This document shows positions 16,969-25,890 of a DNA stretch of 64,000 nt, piece by piece; within the stretch, counting starts at the first letter, position 1, and every line of letters starts with the position of its first letter. The DNA is from Bacillota bacterium (GTDB lineage: Bacteria > Bacillota > Clostridia > Tissierellales > Tissierellaceae). The position numbers and the translations under genes are program-made. The stretch is taken from assembly GCA_023388495.1 (NCBI GenBank), contig JAEWGC010000006.1:1-64000 (forward strand), given 5' to 3'. The notes below the pieces were generated by a model that worked only from the letters and a program-made list of their open reading frames with translations, was not told the DNA's origin and made no database searches.

Positions 16969-18114
16969 ATGAGAGAGTTATTATTGATGACACCAGGACC
17001 AACACAAGTTCATGAAGACGTAAGACTGGCAATGGCTAGAAATATTACAAATCCAGATTTAGATCTAAGTTTCTTTGAACACTATAAGGAAGTATGTGAA
17101 AAGCTAAAGAAACTTTTAAAAACAAAAGAAGATGTGCTTATATTAAGTGGGGAAGGAATATTGGGGTTAGAAGCAGCTTGTGCTTCTCTTACTGAGCCAG
17201 GGGATAGGGTGCTATGTATAGATAATGGGATATTTGGAAAAGGTTTTGGAGATTTTGCTCATATATATGGAGCAGAGGTAGTCTATTTTAAAGAAGATTA
17301 TAGAAAGGAAATAAGTATAGAAAAATTAGAGAAGTTTTTAGAAAATGATTCTAATTTTAAATATGCAACTGTCGTACATTGTGAAACACCTTCAGGTATT
17401 ACAAATCCTGTAGACAAAATATGTCCTTTGCTTAATAAATATGGGATAATTTCTGTAGTAGATTCAGTTTCAGCAATTGGTGGTGAGCCATTAGATGTAG
17501 ATAATTGGAAGATGGACATGGTTTTAGGTGGTAGTCAGAAATGCCTATCTGCATCTCCTGGATTAACATTCTTAAGTATTAGTGAAAAAGCTTGGAGTGC
17601 AATCCTTAATAGAAATATTCCTATAGGGTCATTTTATTGTAATCTGGCAATATGGAAAAATTGGTATGAGGAAAAGTGGTTTCCTTACACTCAACCTATT
17701 AGTGATATCTATGGTTTGGAAAAAGCAGTAGATAGAATATTACAAAGAAATGATTATATAATTAAACATAGAAAATTAGGAGAGTCTGTCAGAGAGGCAA
17801 TAGTAAAATCTGGCCTAAAGTTATATCCTATTGATGGACATTCTAATACAGTAACTACAATTGTAATACCAGAAGGAATCAACTACAATGAAATCAATAG
17901 CAATATGATTGAAAAACATAGGATAATGATAGCAGGAGCTTTTGATTACTTAAAAGATAAGGTAATAAGAATAGGACATATGGGAGAAAATTGTTCGGAG
18001 GAAAAGATATATATAACACTTAAAGCATTAGATGAAACTTTAAAACAATATGGAGTAAAGGTTAATGGAAGTATACACAAACATTTTGTAGATACCAATA
18101 TTAACTTTAATTAA
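16969..18114 (+). CDS. Class V pyridoxal-phosphate aminotransferase (alanine/serine-glyoxylate type)
   Basis: A 381-residue enzyme. The start at ATG 16969 has GGGGAGG seven bases before it. It begins with LLMTPGPTQVHEDVRLAM, typical of the alanine-glyoxylate, serine-pyruvate and phosphonopyruvate-related group. The PLP lysine is in GGSQKCLSASPGL near residue 190, and the phosphate-binding region includes SGEGILGLEAA near 60. It would exchange an amino group between an amino acid and a 2-oxo acid in the cytosol; the true substrates are uncertain. It is transcribed alone from a consensus promoter and ends at a strong terminator. Confidence 0.85.
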   Translation: MRELLLMTPGPTQVHEDVRLAMARNITNPDLDLSFFEHYKEVCEKLKKLLKTKEDVLILSGEGILGLEAACASLTEPGDRVLCIDNGIFGKGFGDFAHIYGAEVVYFKEDYRKEISIEKLEKFLENDSNFKYATVVHCETPSGITNPVDKICPLLNKYGIISVVDSVSAIGGEPLDVDNWKMDMVLGGSQKCLSASPGLTFLSISEKAWSAILNRNIPIGSFYCNLAIWKNWYEEKWFPYTQPISDIYGLEKAVDRILQRNDYIIKHRKLGESVREAIVKSGLKLYPIDGHSNTVTTIVIPEGINYNEINSNMIEKHRIMIAGAFDYLKDKVIRIGHMGENCSEEKIYITLKALDETLKQYGVKVNGSIHKHFVDTNINFN

Positions 18115-18141
18115 ATTCTGCATGATGAAGTTGTTGTGTTT

Positions 18142-18177
18142 AAAAGCCTAGGATATGAGAATATCCTAGGCTTTTTT
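18142..18177 (+). terminator. Intrinsic terminator
   Basis: AAGCCTAGGATAT / ATATCCTAGGCTT with loop GAGA and a T-run, 30 bp after the aminotransferase gene. Confidence 0.9.
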
Positions 18178-18187
18178 AAATAAAGAT

Positions 18188-18673
18188 TTGGATGAACTAT
18201 ATAACCTTACATTACAACCTGAAATAACAGATTATTTACCTGATTGGAAGTCTACAAAAGAACAGCGTAAAGAATGGTTAATAGATTTTCATATAAAAAG
18301 TAATAAAGAATTTTTAGAAGTCATCCCTAATATCCATGATCAATTACTATTTCTAGGTATTATATTAAAGGAGACAAATGAGTTTATTGGATGGTGCTGT
18401 ACAGGTTTAAAAGATGAATTACCATCACCCAATAGAGAGATAGCCTATGCGATTTCAAAGGATCATAGGTCTAAAGGATATACAACTCAGGCGGCACAAG
18501 GATTAGTAAAATATTTATTTGAAAGCACTAATATTGAGGTATTAAATGCAATAGCCTTAACACATAATATACCTTCAAACAGAGTAATTCAAAAATATGG
18601 ATTTACCTATATAAATAATATTGAAATTGAAAATCAAGAATTCTGCCATTACAAGATGAGTAAAAATCAATAA
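18188..18673 (+). pseudogene. GNAT-family N-acetyltransferase lacking its N-terminus
   Basis: Residues about 20-155 have a GNAT core: a central FLGIILKETNEFIGWC strand pair, then REIAYAISKDHRSKGYTTQA with the acetyl-CoA-binding R/GxGxxT-like loop (RSKGYT), and the late NRVIQKYGF motif. The only possible start is a TTG at 18188, which has no binding site. The frame runs back into the preceding terminator stem, so the usual first 10-15 residues and the 5' signals are missing. It was probably cut by a deletion that fused it to the aminotransferase terminator. If expressed at all, it would acetylate an amine of an unknown substrate. Confidence 0.65.
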
Positions 18674-18685
18674 AATAATTTAACT

Positions 18686-18724
18686 AAAAAATACTCTAAC
18701 CTATGAAGGATGGAGTATTTTTTA
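18686..18724. terminator. Intrinsic terminator, possibly bidirectional
   Basis: AAAAAATACTC / GAGTATTTTTT flanking a 16-nt loop, after the GNAT fragment. Confidence 0.8.
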
Positions 18725-18811
18725 TTCTACTGAACTCATATAAGGGTTTACAACTCATATAACAGTTATGATACAATACAATTATAGTATGGTATAAAAA
18801 GAGGTGGTTAA

Positions 18812-20029
18812 ATGGAATTACAAGGGAAATTTAGTACGGCTAAGGTATTTACAGACAATCTTGAGGATGGTGCAAAGGATCAAATTATTGAGTTATTGAA
18901 TCAAGACTTCATAAAGGATTCTAAGGTTAGAATAATGCCCGATGTTCATCAAGGTATGGGTTGTGTAATTGGCTTTACAGCCGATATGGGAGATAAGGTA
19001 ATACCCAATATTGTTGGGGTTGATATAGGATGTGGCATGCTTACTGTAGAACTTGGAGATATAGACATAGACTTACCAAGATTAGATGATATAGTAAACA
19101 AAAAAATTCCTTCAGGAAAATCTACTCATAATGAAAGAAAGTTTAAATTTGATAAGCTAAATGATTTATATTGTTTTAGAGATTTGAAGGATACTAAAAG
19201 AATTGAAAGAAGTATAGGAACTCTCGGGGGCGGTAATCATTTTGTAGAGGTTGGAATAGATTTTCAAAATAACAAATACTTAGTGATCCATTCAGGCAGT
19301 AGAAACTTAGGTAAACAGGTTGCAGAGATTTATCAGAAGCTTGCAATAGATTTGTGTAGTGGAAAAGAAGACTACTTTGTAAAAAGAGAAGAGATAATTA
19401 CTCAATATAAAGCAGAAGGCAGAAGAAAGGAAATAAAGAAAGTTCTTCAAGAACTAGAAAAAGAATATAAAGAGTTACAGCCTAAATACCCTAAAGCCCT
19501 ATGCTATTTAACTGGGGAATATAGAGAAAAATATTTACATGACATGAAGATATGTCAAGAATATGCAACTATAAATCGTGAGATGATGGCAGATATCATT
19601 CTTACAAATTTATTAGAAAAAGGATTAAATGATTTTAGTTACTTTGAAACCATTCACAACTATATTAATTTCAAGGATAATATTATTAGGAAAGGTGCTA
19701 TATCAGCCTATGAAGGGGAAAAAATTCTTATACCTATAAATATGAGGGATGGATCTATAATCGCCATAGGTAAAGGGAATCCAGACTGGAATTATTCTGC
19801 TCCCCATGGTGCTGGAAGACTTATGAGTAGAAATGTTGCAAAGGAAGGCCTTACTTTAGAAGATTTAAAAAAGACTATGGAAGGCATATATTCTACTTCA
19901 ATAAATGAGCATACCTTAGATGAATCTCCCTTTGCCTATAAGTCAATTGAAGAAATATTGAATAATATCACAGACACAGCAGAGATTGTCCATATAATAA
20001 AGCCAATCTATAATTTCAAAGCAAATTGA
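18812..20029 (+). CDS. rtcB: RtcB-family RNA ligase
   Basis: A 405-residue protein with an AGAGGTGG binding site. The metal- and guanylate-binding motifs are visible: VDIGCGM near 70-76 with the catalytic-metal cysteine, GGGNHFVEVG near 139, IHSGSRNLG near 160, and PHGAGRLMSR near 331 with the histidine expected to be guanylylated. RtcB joins RNA 2',3'-cyclic phosphate (or 3'-phosphate) ends to 5'-hydroxyl ends using GTP and manganese. It works in RNA repair. It is a single-gene unit with terminators on both sides. The next operon upstream-to-downstream is the manganese regulon, which may be coincidence, although RtcB needs Mn2+. No archease gene is nearby. Confidence 0.92.
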   Translation: MELQGKFSTAKVFTDNLEDGAKDQIIELLNQDFIKDSKVRIMPDVHQGMGCVIGFTADMGDKVIPNIVGVDIGCGMLTVELGDIDIDLPRLDDIVNKKIPSGKSTHNERKFKFDKLNDLYCFRDLKDTKRIERSIGTLGGGNHFVEVGIDFQNNKYLVIHSGSRNLGKQVAEIYQKLAIDLCSGKEDYFVKREEIITQYKAEGRRKEIKKVLQELEKEYKELQPKYPKALCYLTGEYREKYLHDMKICQEYATINREMMADIILTNLLEKGLNDFSYFETIHNYINFKDNIIRKGAISAYEGEKILIPINMRDGSIIAIGKGNPDWNYSAPHGAGRLMSRNVAKEGLTLEDLKKTMEGIYSTSINEHTLDESPFAYKSIEEILNNITDTAEIVHIIKPIYNFKAN

Positions 20030-20032
20030 AAA

Positions 20033-20077
20033 ATATAACCTTCATAACTTTTTAAAGTTATGAAGGTTATATTTTTT
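20033..20077 (+). terminator. Intrinsic terminator
   Basis: Long stem ATAACCTTCATAACTTT / AAGTTATGAAGGTTAT with a T-run, 3 bp after rtcB. Confidence 0.9.
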
Positions 20078-20123
20078 AATAAAATTTGTGTTTAAGTATA
20101 AAAAGTGGGTAATATATGAATAA

Positions 20124-20139
20124 GTTAGGCATGCCTAAC
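20124..20139. promoter_or_regulatory. MntR/DtxR-type operator
   Basis: The perfect 16-bp palindrome GTTAGGCATGCCTAAC matches the known MntR/IdeR/DtxR box pattern. It lies 22 bp before the mntR start and presumably represses the whole mntR-ABC operon when manganese is plentiful. Confidence 0.88.
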
Positions 20140-20161
20140 ATTAAGAGTTTGGAGGAAGAAT

Positions 20162-20563
20162 ATGAACATAAGTAAAGAGGATTATCTAAAAACTATTTAT
20201 GAACTTGGTGGAGAGACTAATCAGGTTAATAATAAGGATATAGCTAAGGTACTTAAGATAGCTCCTCCTTCTGTATCTGAAATGATAAAAAAGCTATTAG
20301 GAGATGGATATGTGGAATATACAGTATATCAAGGTGTAAGACTCACAGAACATGGTACTAAAGAAGCTAAGAGGATTAGAAGAAGACATCTTCTATGGGA
20401 AGTTTTTCTAGTGGAAAAACTGGGGTACAGTTGGGATGAAGTACATGAGGAAGCAGAAAAATTAGAACATGTAACTAGCGAAAAATTAGAAGAGAGCTTA
20501 GATAAGTATTTAAATTATCCAGAATTATGTCCCCATGGGTCAAATATAATAAGGGAGGAATAG
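20162..20563 (+). CDS. mntR: Manganese-dependent DtxR-family repressor
   Basis: A 133-residue protein with a GGAGGAA site. Residues 1-60 form the winged helix (EDYLKTIYEL, then IAKVLKIAPPSVSEMIKKLL). The dimerisation and metal domain (about 65-133) contains RRRHLLWEVFL and HEEAEKLEH. Together with Asp7 and Glu12 these give the residues that bind two Mn2+ in Bacillus subtilis MntR (D8, E11, H77, E99, E102, H103). It lacks the SH3 domain of DtxR/IdeR. The stop codon is 2 bp before the substrate-binding protein gene, and the operator palindrome is just upstream. This makes an autoregulated Mn operon very likely; iron sensing is the alternative. Confidence 0.88.
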   Translation: MNISKEDYLKTIYELGGETNQVNNKDIAKVLKIAPPSVSEMIKKLLGDGYVEYTVYQGVRLTEHGTKEAKRIRRRHLLWEVFLVEKLGYSWDEVHEEAEKLEHVTSEKLEESLDKYLNYPELCPHGSNIIREE

Positions 20564-20565
20564 GA

Positions 20566-21495
20566 ATGAAAAGAATATTAATTTTAATAATGGTTTTATC
20601 CATGGTAACAGTCATAGCAACGGGATGTGGAAATACAAATGATGTGACTGGTGATGGTAAATATAAAGTTGTTGCTACAACTACTTTAGTTGCAGATCTT
20701 GTGAAGGAAATAGGGGGAGAGTATATAACTGTTCAAGCATTAATGGGACCGGGAGTGGATCCCCATCTATACAAAGCCAGTGCTGGAGATGTTAAACTAA
20801 TGCAAAATGCAGATATGGTGGTTTATAATGGTCTTCATTTAGAGGGCAGAATGGGAGAGATATTTGAAAATATGGAAGATGGTGAAAAGCTAGTTTTAGC
20901 GGTATCACAAGATATAGATGAATCAAGTTTTATTGATTTTATTTCTAGTCCTGGGAGCTTTGATCCTCATATATGGTTTGATGTAAGACTCTGGAAAGAG
21001 GCAGCTAAAACTGTGGCAGAAGGACTTAAAAGATTAGATGAGAAACATGGAAATGAATATGATAAGAATTTAGAGGAGTATTTAAGTGAATTAGACGAAC
21101 TAGAACAATATATTGTTCAAAGGATATCTGAAATTCCAGAAGATAATAGAGTTCTTATAACTGCTCATGATGCTTTTAATTATTTTGGCAATGCCTATGG
21201 GTTTGAAGTTAAAGGGCTACAAGGGATAAGCACTGCTTCAGAAGCAGGAACATCTGATGTTCGTGAATTAGCAAAGTTCATTGTAGAAAGAAAGATTAAG
21301 GCAATATTTATAGAATCATCAGTTCCAAGAAAGAGCATTGAAGCATTGCAGGAAGCTGTAAGGGCTCAGGGGTTTGAAGTAGAAATCGGAGGAGAGCTAT
21401 ATTCTGATTCTACAGGCGATGCAGGAACTGATGCTGAAACTTATATAGGAACATTTAAAGCAAATATAGATACAATTATTGACGCCTTAAAATAA
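20566..21495 (+). CDS. Manganese/zinc ABC transporter substrate-binding lipoprotein
   Basis: A 309-residue lipoprotein. The start at ATG 20566 (site GGGAGGAA) gives a signal peptide with lipobox ATGC and Cys21; an earlier ATG would overlap mntR. It is a cluster A-I (TroA/PsaA/ZnuA) protein: GVDPHLYKAS near residue 67, FDPHIWFD near 135 and TAHDAFNYFG near 200 supply metal-binding histidines, and a C-terminal acidic residue should complete the site. The long, charged histidine-rich loop typical of ZnuA is absent, in agreement with manganese. It is anchored outside the membrane and delivers the ion to the permeases encoded downstream. Confidence 0.88.
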   Translation: MKRILILIMVLSMVTVIATGCGNTNDVTGDGKYKVVATTTLVADLVKEIGGEYITVQALMGPGVDPHLYKASAGDVKLMQNADMVVYNGLHLEGRMGEIFENMEDGEKLVLAVSQDIDESSFIDFISSPGSFDPHIWFDVRLWKEAAKTVAEGLKRLDEKHGNEYDKNLEEYLSELDELEQYIVQRISEIPEDNRVLITAHDAFNYFGNAYGFEVKGLQGISTASEAGTSDVRELAKFIVERKIKAIFIESSVPRKSIEALQEAVRAQGFEVEIGGELYSDSTGDAGTDAETYIGTFKANIDTIIDALK

Positions 21496-21523
21496 TAAGA
21501 TAAATGATAAGGGGGAATGAAAT

Positions 21524-22258
21524 ATGAGCCTTGATTATATAATAGAAGTTGAAGATATGACAGTTGCCTATCAGGCAAAACCGGTTTTATGGGATATTGA
21601 TCTTAATATCCCGAAGGCTGTTCTAATGGCAATAGTAGGGCCAAATGGCGCAGGAAAGTCAACATTAATAAAGGCTATGCTAGACTTAATAAAGCCTGTA
21701 TCAGGAAATGTATTATTCAATGGTCAAAGCTACAAATCTCAAAGGAGGCACATAGGTTATGTGCCACAATCAGAAAGTGTAGATTGGGATTTTCCAGCAA
21801 ATGTTTTAGATGTGGTTCTTATGGGAAGATATGGGGAATTAGGATGGATAAAACGCCCAAGGGAAGAAGATAAAAGAAAGGCTATGGAAGCCTTAGAAAA
21901 AGTAAGTATGAAAGAGTTTGCAGATAGGCAAATATCTCAATTATCAGGTGGTCAGCAACAGAGAATATTCCTTGCAAGAGCATTAGTTCAAGATGCGGAT
22001 ATATATTTTATGGATGAACCATTTAAAGGTGTAGATGCTAAGACTGAGAAGGCTATAATATCTATCTTAAAAGAATTAAAGGATAGGGGAAAGACTATTA
22101 TAGTTGTTCATCACGATCTTCAAACTGTGGAGGAGTATTTTGATTGGGTAGTATTGTTAAACACTCAGATAATAGCTAGCGGGCCTGTTAATAAAGTTTT
22201 CACAGATGAAAATCTAAAGAAAACTTATAGGAGTACAGGTCAAATTTTGAAGAGGTAG
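21524..22258 (+). CDS. Manganese ABC transporter ATP-binding protein
   Basis: A 244-residue ATPase. Walker A GPNGAGKST is near residues 37-45, the Q-loop GYVPQSESVDWDFP near 85, the signature LSGGQQQRIFLARAL near 145, and Walker B ADIYFMDEPFKGVD near 168. The block DWDFPANVLDVVLMGRYG and the FKGVD after the Walker B are typical of the metal-chelate (MntB/TroB/ZnuC) subgroup. It couples ATP hydrolysis to uptake by the two permeases encoded next. Its TAG stop touches the GTG of the first permease. Confidence 0.9.
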   Translation: MSLDYIIEVEDMTVAYQAKPVLWDIDLNIPKAVLMAIVGPNGAGKSTLIKAMLDLIKPVSGNVLFNGQSYKSQRRHIGYVPQSESVDWDFPANVLDVVLMGRYGELGWIKRPREEDKRKAMEALEKVSMKEFADRQISQLSGGQQQRIFLARALVQDADIYFMDEPFKGVDAKTEKAIISILKELKDRGKTIIVVHHDLQTVEEYFDWVVLLNTQIIASGPVNKVFTDENLKKTYRSTGQILKR

Positions 22259-23401
22259 GTGAGGAAATTGTCAATATTAGACCTTATTTTAACTGATTAT
22301 ACTTTAAGAATTGTATCCTTAGGCTCTGCGCTTTTAGGGATAATATCTGGAGTATTGGGTAGTTTTGCTGTTATAAGAAAAGAAAGTTTATTAGGAGATG
22401 CAGTTTCTCACTCAGCCTTACCAGGTATTGCATTAGCATTTTTAATGACTCAAACTAAAAGAACAGAAATATTGCTACTTGGAGCATTAATATCAGGGCT
22501 GCTATCTACATTTATTATTATTTCTATAGTTAAATATTCAAGAATTAAGTTTGATAGTGCTTTAGCATTGATATTATCAGTTTTCTTTGGCGGGGGAATT
22601 GTTCTTTTAACATATATTCAAAAGATACCAAATGCAAATCAAGCTGGTTTAGAAAAATTTATCTTTGGGCAGGCATCAACCTTGCTTAAGAGGGACGTTC
22701 AAGTTATGGGGATATTAGGAATAGTTTTAATAACATTGACTATTATTTTCTGGAAAGAATTTAAGATAGTGTCCTTTGATGCAGAATATGCAGAAAGCCT
22801 TGGATTTTCTACAAAGGGGATAACAACTTTACTATTTGCCATGGTAGTAACTGCAATTATTATAGGACTGCAAACTGTAGGGGTTATTTTAATGAGTGCT
22901 ATGCTTACAGCACCAGCAGTAGCTGCAAGACAATGGACAGACAAATTATCTGCTATGGTAATATTATCAGCCATATTTGGTGCTATATCAGGAGTTATTG
23001 GAACCATATTAAGCTCGGTAGTTTCAAAACTACCTACAGGTCCAATGATAGTAATTGTCATAAGTACAATAGTAATCATTAGCCTAGGATTTGCACCTAA
23101 TAGGGGATTGATATGGAAATATTTTAGAGATAGAAAAAAACAAAGAGAAATAAATGAAGATCAAGTATTGGTAAATCTTTATAGATTGGCTATGAACCAT
23201 GAAGATATAAATCATAGTCATGATATATTTATAATTAAACCAAATAAATCTACTACTGGAAAAGCAGCTAGAGAGCTTACGAATAAATTAGAATCTCTAG
23301 GAAGTAGAGGACTCGCAAAAAAGGACTATTTTAATAAATGGGCAATAACTGAAAAGGGTTTTGAATATGTGGAAAATTATTTTAAAAAGGAGGAGTTATA
23401 A
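22259..23401 (+). CDS. Manganese ABC transporter permease with C-terminal winged-helix-like extension
   Basis: A 380-residue ABC-3 family permease. The GTG start directly abuts the preceding stop; a TTG nine bases later, after GGTGAGG, is an alternative. Residues about 15-290 form some eight membrane helices with the family motif LLGDAVSHSALPGIALAF near 42. After the last helix (about residue 290) a cytoplasmic tail of 90 residues resembles a winged helix (STTGKAARELTNKLESLGSR, then WAITEKGFEY). MntC-type permeases of Bacillus are also long. The tail may regulate transport through metal or protein contacts, which is speculative. Confidence 0.87.
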   Translation: MRKLSILDLILTDYTLRIVSLGSALLGIISGVLGSFAVIRKESLLGDAVSHSALPGIALAFLMTQTKRTEILLLGALISGLLSTFIIISIVKYSRIKFDSALALILSVFFGGGIVLLTYIQKIPNANQAGLEKFIFGQASTLLKRDVQVMGILGIVLITLTIIFWKEFKIVSFDAEYAESLGFSTKGITTLLFAMVVTAIIIGLQTVGVILMSAMLTAPAVAARQWTDKLSAMVILSAIFGAISGVIGTILSSVVSKLPTGPMIVIVISTIVIISLGFAPNRGLIWKYFRDRKKQREINEDQVLVNLYRLAMNHEDINHSHDIFIIKPNKSTTGKAARELTNKLESLGSRGLAKKDYFNKWAITEKGFEYVENYFKKEEL

Positions 23402-24538
23402 ATGTCACCACAATTAGAAATTCAAATTATAGCAGTTATAGTAGCAGTGGCATGTTCTCTTCCAGGGGTGTTTTTGGTACTTCGAAAAATGTCTATGATG
23501 TCAGATGCAATAACCCATACAATTTTATTGGGTATAGTTATCGGGTTTTTTATGGTAAATAGCTTAGCATCACCTTTTTTAATAGTGGGTGCTGCTCTTA
23601 TGGGAGTATTTACAGTGTTTTTAACTGAGATACTAAATAGCACTAAATTGGTATCAGAAGATTCAGCCATAGGAATAGTATTTCCTTTACTTTTTAGTAT
23701 AGCTATTATAATTATATCCAAATATGCTGGTTCAGTTCATTTAGATACAGATTCTGTATTATTAGGAGAACTTGCCTTCGCACCTTTTAATCGTATGAAA
23801 ATATTTGGAGTGGATATAGGAGCAAAATCTATTTATTCTATGGGGATTATTTTAATAATAAATCTTTTATTTGTAATAATATTATTTAAGGAGCTTAAAA
23901 TAGTAACCTTTGATCCTGCTTTAGCAACTGTTCTAGGATTTTCACCAGCACTAATACATTATAGTTTGATGACTATAGTGTCAATAACTGCTGTGGGAGC
24001 ATTTGAGGCTGTAGGTTCTATATTAGTTATTGCATTTATGATAGGTTCTCCAGTTACTGCATATCTCATAACAGATGACTTAAAAAAGATGCTTATTTTA
24101 AGTGGTTTAATAGGTGGATTAAATGGAGTTCTAGGTTATCAATTTGCCTCAATTTTAGACGTCTCCATAGCTGGTTCTATGGCATTGGTGACTGGGATAG
24201 TGTTTTTATTGGTATTTGTTTTCTCACCTTCGAGGGGACTTTTAACCACTATCAATAGAAGAAAACGTCAAAGAATTGAATTTGCAGGAAAATCACTAAT
24301 GTTTCATTTATATAACCATGAAGGAAAAGAAGATGAAGCATTTGAAAATGGAATCCATACCATTGAAAAACATTTAAAGTGGAATCAACAATTTTTAAGA
24401 TCCATAATAAAGAATCTTAAAGAGAATAAAAGAATATATGTAGAGGATAATATAATTAAATTAACTGAAATAGGAAGAGAATATGCTATAATGAGTTATG
24501 AGGAAATAGTATCAGGATTTGATATCAGTATAAAATAA
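23402..24538 (+). CDS. Second manganese ABC transporter permease with C-terminal extension
   Basis: A 378-residue ABC-3 permease that starts one base after the preceding stop (TAA ATG) with AAGGAGG. It shows MSDAITHTILLGIVIGF and VGAFEAVGSILVIAFMIGSP motifs and about eight to nine helices. A 95-residue cytoplasmic tail (from about 285) again looks like a winged helix, ending NIIKLTEIGREYA. Having two different permease genes implies a heterodimeric channel, as in MntCD and TroCD. It is the last gene of the operon; dihydrofolate reductase follows after 33 bp and may be read by the same transcript, since no terminator lies between. Confidence 0.87.
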   Translation: MSPQLEIQIIAVIVAVACSLPGVFLVLRKMSMMSDAITHTILLGIVIGFFMVNSLASPFLIVGAALMGVFTVFLTEILNSTKLVSEDSAIGIVFPLLFSIAIIIISKYAGSVHLDTDSVLLGELAFAPFNRMKIFGVDIGAKSIYSMGIILIINLLFVIILFKELKIVTFDPALATVLGFSPALIHYSLMTIVSITAVGAFEAVGSILVIAFMIGSPVTAYLITDDLKKMLILSGLIGGLNGVLGYQFASILDVSIAGSMALVTGIVFLLVFVFSPSRGLLTTINRRKRQRIEFAGKSLMFHLYNHEGKEDEAFENGIHTIEKHLKWNQQFLRSIIKNLKENKRIYVEDNIIKLTEIGREYAIMSYEEIVSGFDISIK

Positions 24539-24571
24539 TATTATATAACAAGTGACTTAATAGGAGGATAT

Positions 24572-25075
24572 ATGATTTTAATTTTTGCGGTAGATAATAA
24601 TTGGAACATTGGATACGATGGAGACTTATTATATAAGATATCAGAAGACCTAAGAAGGTTTAGAATGCTAACAGAAGGTAATATAATTGTAATGGGAAGA
24701 AGAACATTTGAATCTTTGCCAGATAAAAAAGCATTACCTAATAGAATGAACATAGTTATAACAAGAGATAAGGATTATAATGCTCCTGGTGCTACTGTAA
24801 TTAATTCTCTAGAGGAGTTATTTCCGCTTTTAGAAAAATTAAATCCAAACAATGAAATGGAGAATTTTATTATTGGTGGAGGAGAAATTGCAAAGCAGAC
24901 TATTTCATATTGCAATAAAGCATATATAACTAAAATTTTTAAATCCTTTGAAGAAGCAGACACCTTTATTCCAAACTTAGATTTACTCGATGATTGGAAG
25001 ATAATAAAGGAATCGGAAATATATAAACAAGATGATTTAGAATATAAATATGTAGATTATATTAAGATTAAATAA
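24572..25075 (+). CDS. folA: Dihydrofolate reductase
   Basis: A 167-residue enzyme with an AGGAGG site. The family signatures are MILIFAVDNNWNIGYDGDLL at the N-terminus, the conserved acidic/aromatic active-site helix EDLRRFRMLT, the NADPH-binding VMGRRTFESLP near 47, and the later IIGGGEI motif near 100. It reduces dihydrofolate to tetrahydrofolate with NADPH. No thymidylate synthase gene is adjacent. A long terminator hairpin follows, shared with the convergent ytaF gene. Confidence 0.9.
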   Translation: MILIFAVDNNWNIGYDGDLLYKISEDLRRFRMLTEGNIIVMGRRTFESLPDKKALPNRMNIVITRDKDYNAPGATVINSLEELFPLLEKLNPNNEMENFIIGGGEIAKQTISYCNKAYITKIFKSFEEADTFIPNLDLLDDWKIIKESEIYKQDDLEYKYVDYIKIK

Positions 25076-25111
25076 AACTTCCCTACAACTAAGTAGTTGT
25101 AGGGAAGTTTT
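25074..25111. terminator. Bidirectional intrinsic terminator
   Basis: Seventeen-pair stem AAAACTTCCCTACAACT / AGTTGTAGGGAAGTTTT with an AAGT loop, between convergent folA and ytaF. Confidence 0.9.
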
Positions 25112-25119
25112 ATTAGTAT

Positions 25120-25749
25120 TTAAATTAACTTTAATATTCCTAGTATTATTAGCATGATACCTGATAACCAAGATAAATTTATATTGGTTTTTTCAACAAT
25201 TTTTTTCCCTAAAAATATTCCACTCCAAATAGAAATTATACCTACTACTAAGGATAGTGCTATGACATGTAAATAATTAGTATTTCCTAGACTACTCCCA
25301 AATCCAACTGCTAAGGAATCTAGAGATAGCGCAACGGCAAGGTATAATGCTTCCTTTGAATCAAGTATCTTTGATTTATTAATATCTGCCTTAGTCCCAT
25401 CAACGTAGATATCTATAATAAGCCATATATCGAATAATTTTATCCTGACCTTTTCAGAAGTATCAAATCTTTTTTTAAGATATGATTTAATGATACTTTC
25501 AAGTAGATAATAGATTCCAAGTAAAAAGAATATAGCAAAACTCAATGTCAATGTGATGCTCTCTGGTAAGACTTTTTTTATTTGAGAGCCGAAGAACATG
25601 GCTGATGCAAGCAAACTAGAACAAACAATATTAATGATTACCAAAGATAAAAAGGGTATCTTTATCTTATTTGATCCATAGGCTATACTAGCTACGAAGG
25701 CATCTAAAGATAATGCTAATACTAATAATATGTTTTCCATATTATGCAC
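25120..25749 (-). CDS. ytaF: YtaF-like MntP-fold membrane protein
   Basis: A 209-residue protein with six predicted transmembrane helices and an inverted repeat of two three-helix halves. The conserved motifs are ALSLDAFVASIAYGSNKI near residues 10-27 and VALSLDSLAVGFGSSLGN near 145, the paired LSLDxxAV(G) segments of the MntP/YtaF superfamily. In spore formers YtaF belongs to the sporulation-associated set; the related MntP exports manganese. A role in metal transport or spore envelope is inference. It starts with an AGAGGTGC site and is convergent with folA. Confidence 0.75.
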   Translation of the reverse strand: MHNMENILLVLALSLDAFVASIAYGSNKIKIPFLSLVIINIVCSSLLASAMFFGSQIKKVLPESITLTLSFAIFFLLGIYYLLESIIKSYLKKRFDTSEKVRIKLFDIWLIIDIYVDGTKADINKSKILDSKEALYLAVALSLDSLAVGFGSSLGNTNYLHVIALSLVVGIISIWSGIFLGKKIVEKTNINLSWLSGIMLIILGILKLI

Positions 25750-25890
25750 CTCTCAATTATTTCAAACTATTAACATTTTATTCTGTAAAATAACATATGT
25801 TACAACATTGAAGATATTGTAATAATAAAAGATAATTTTCTATATAAATATAATAGTTAGTTAAAGAATAAGGTGTTCTAGGGGGATCGT

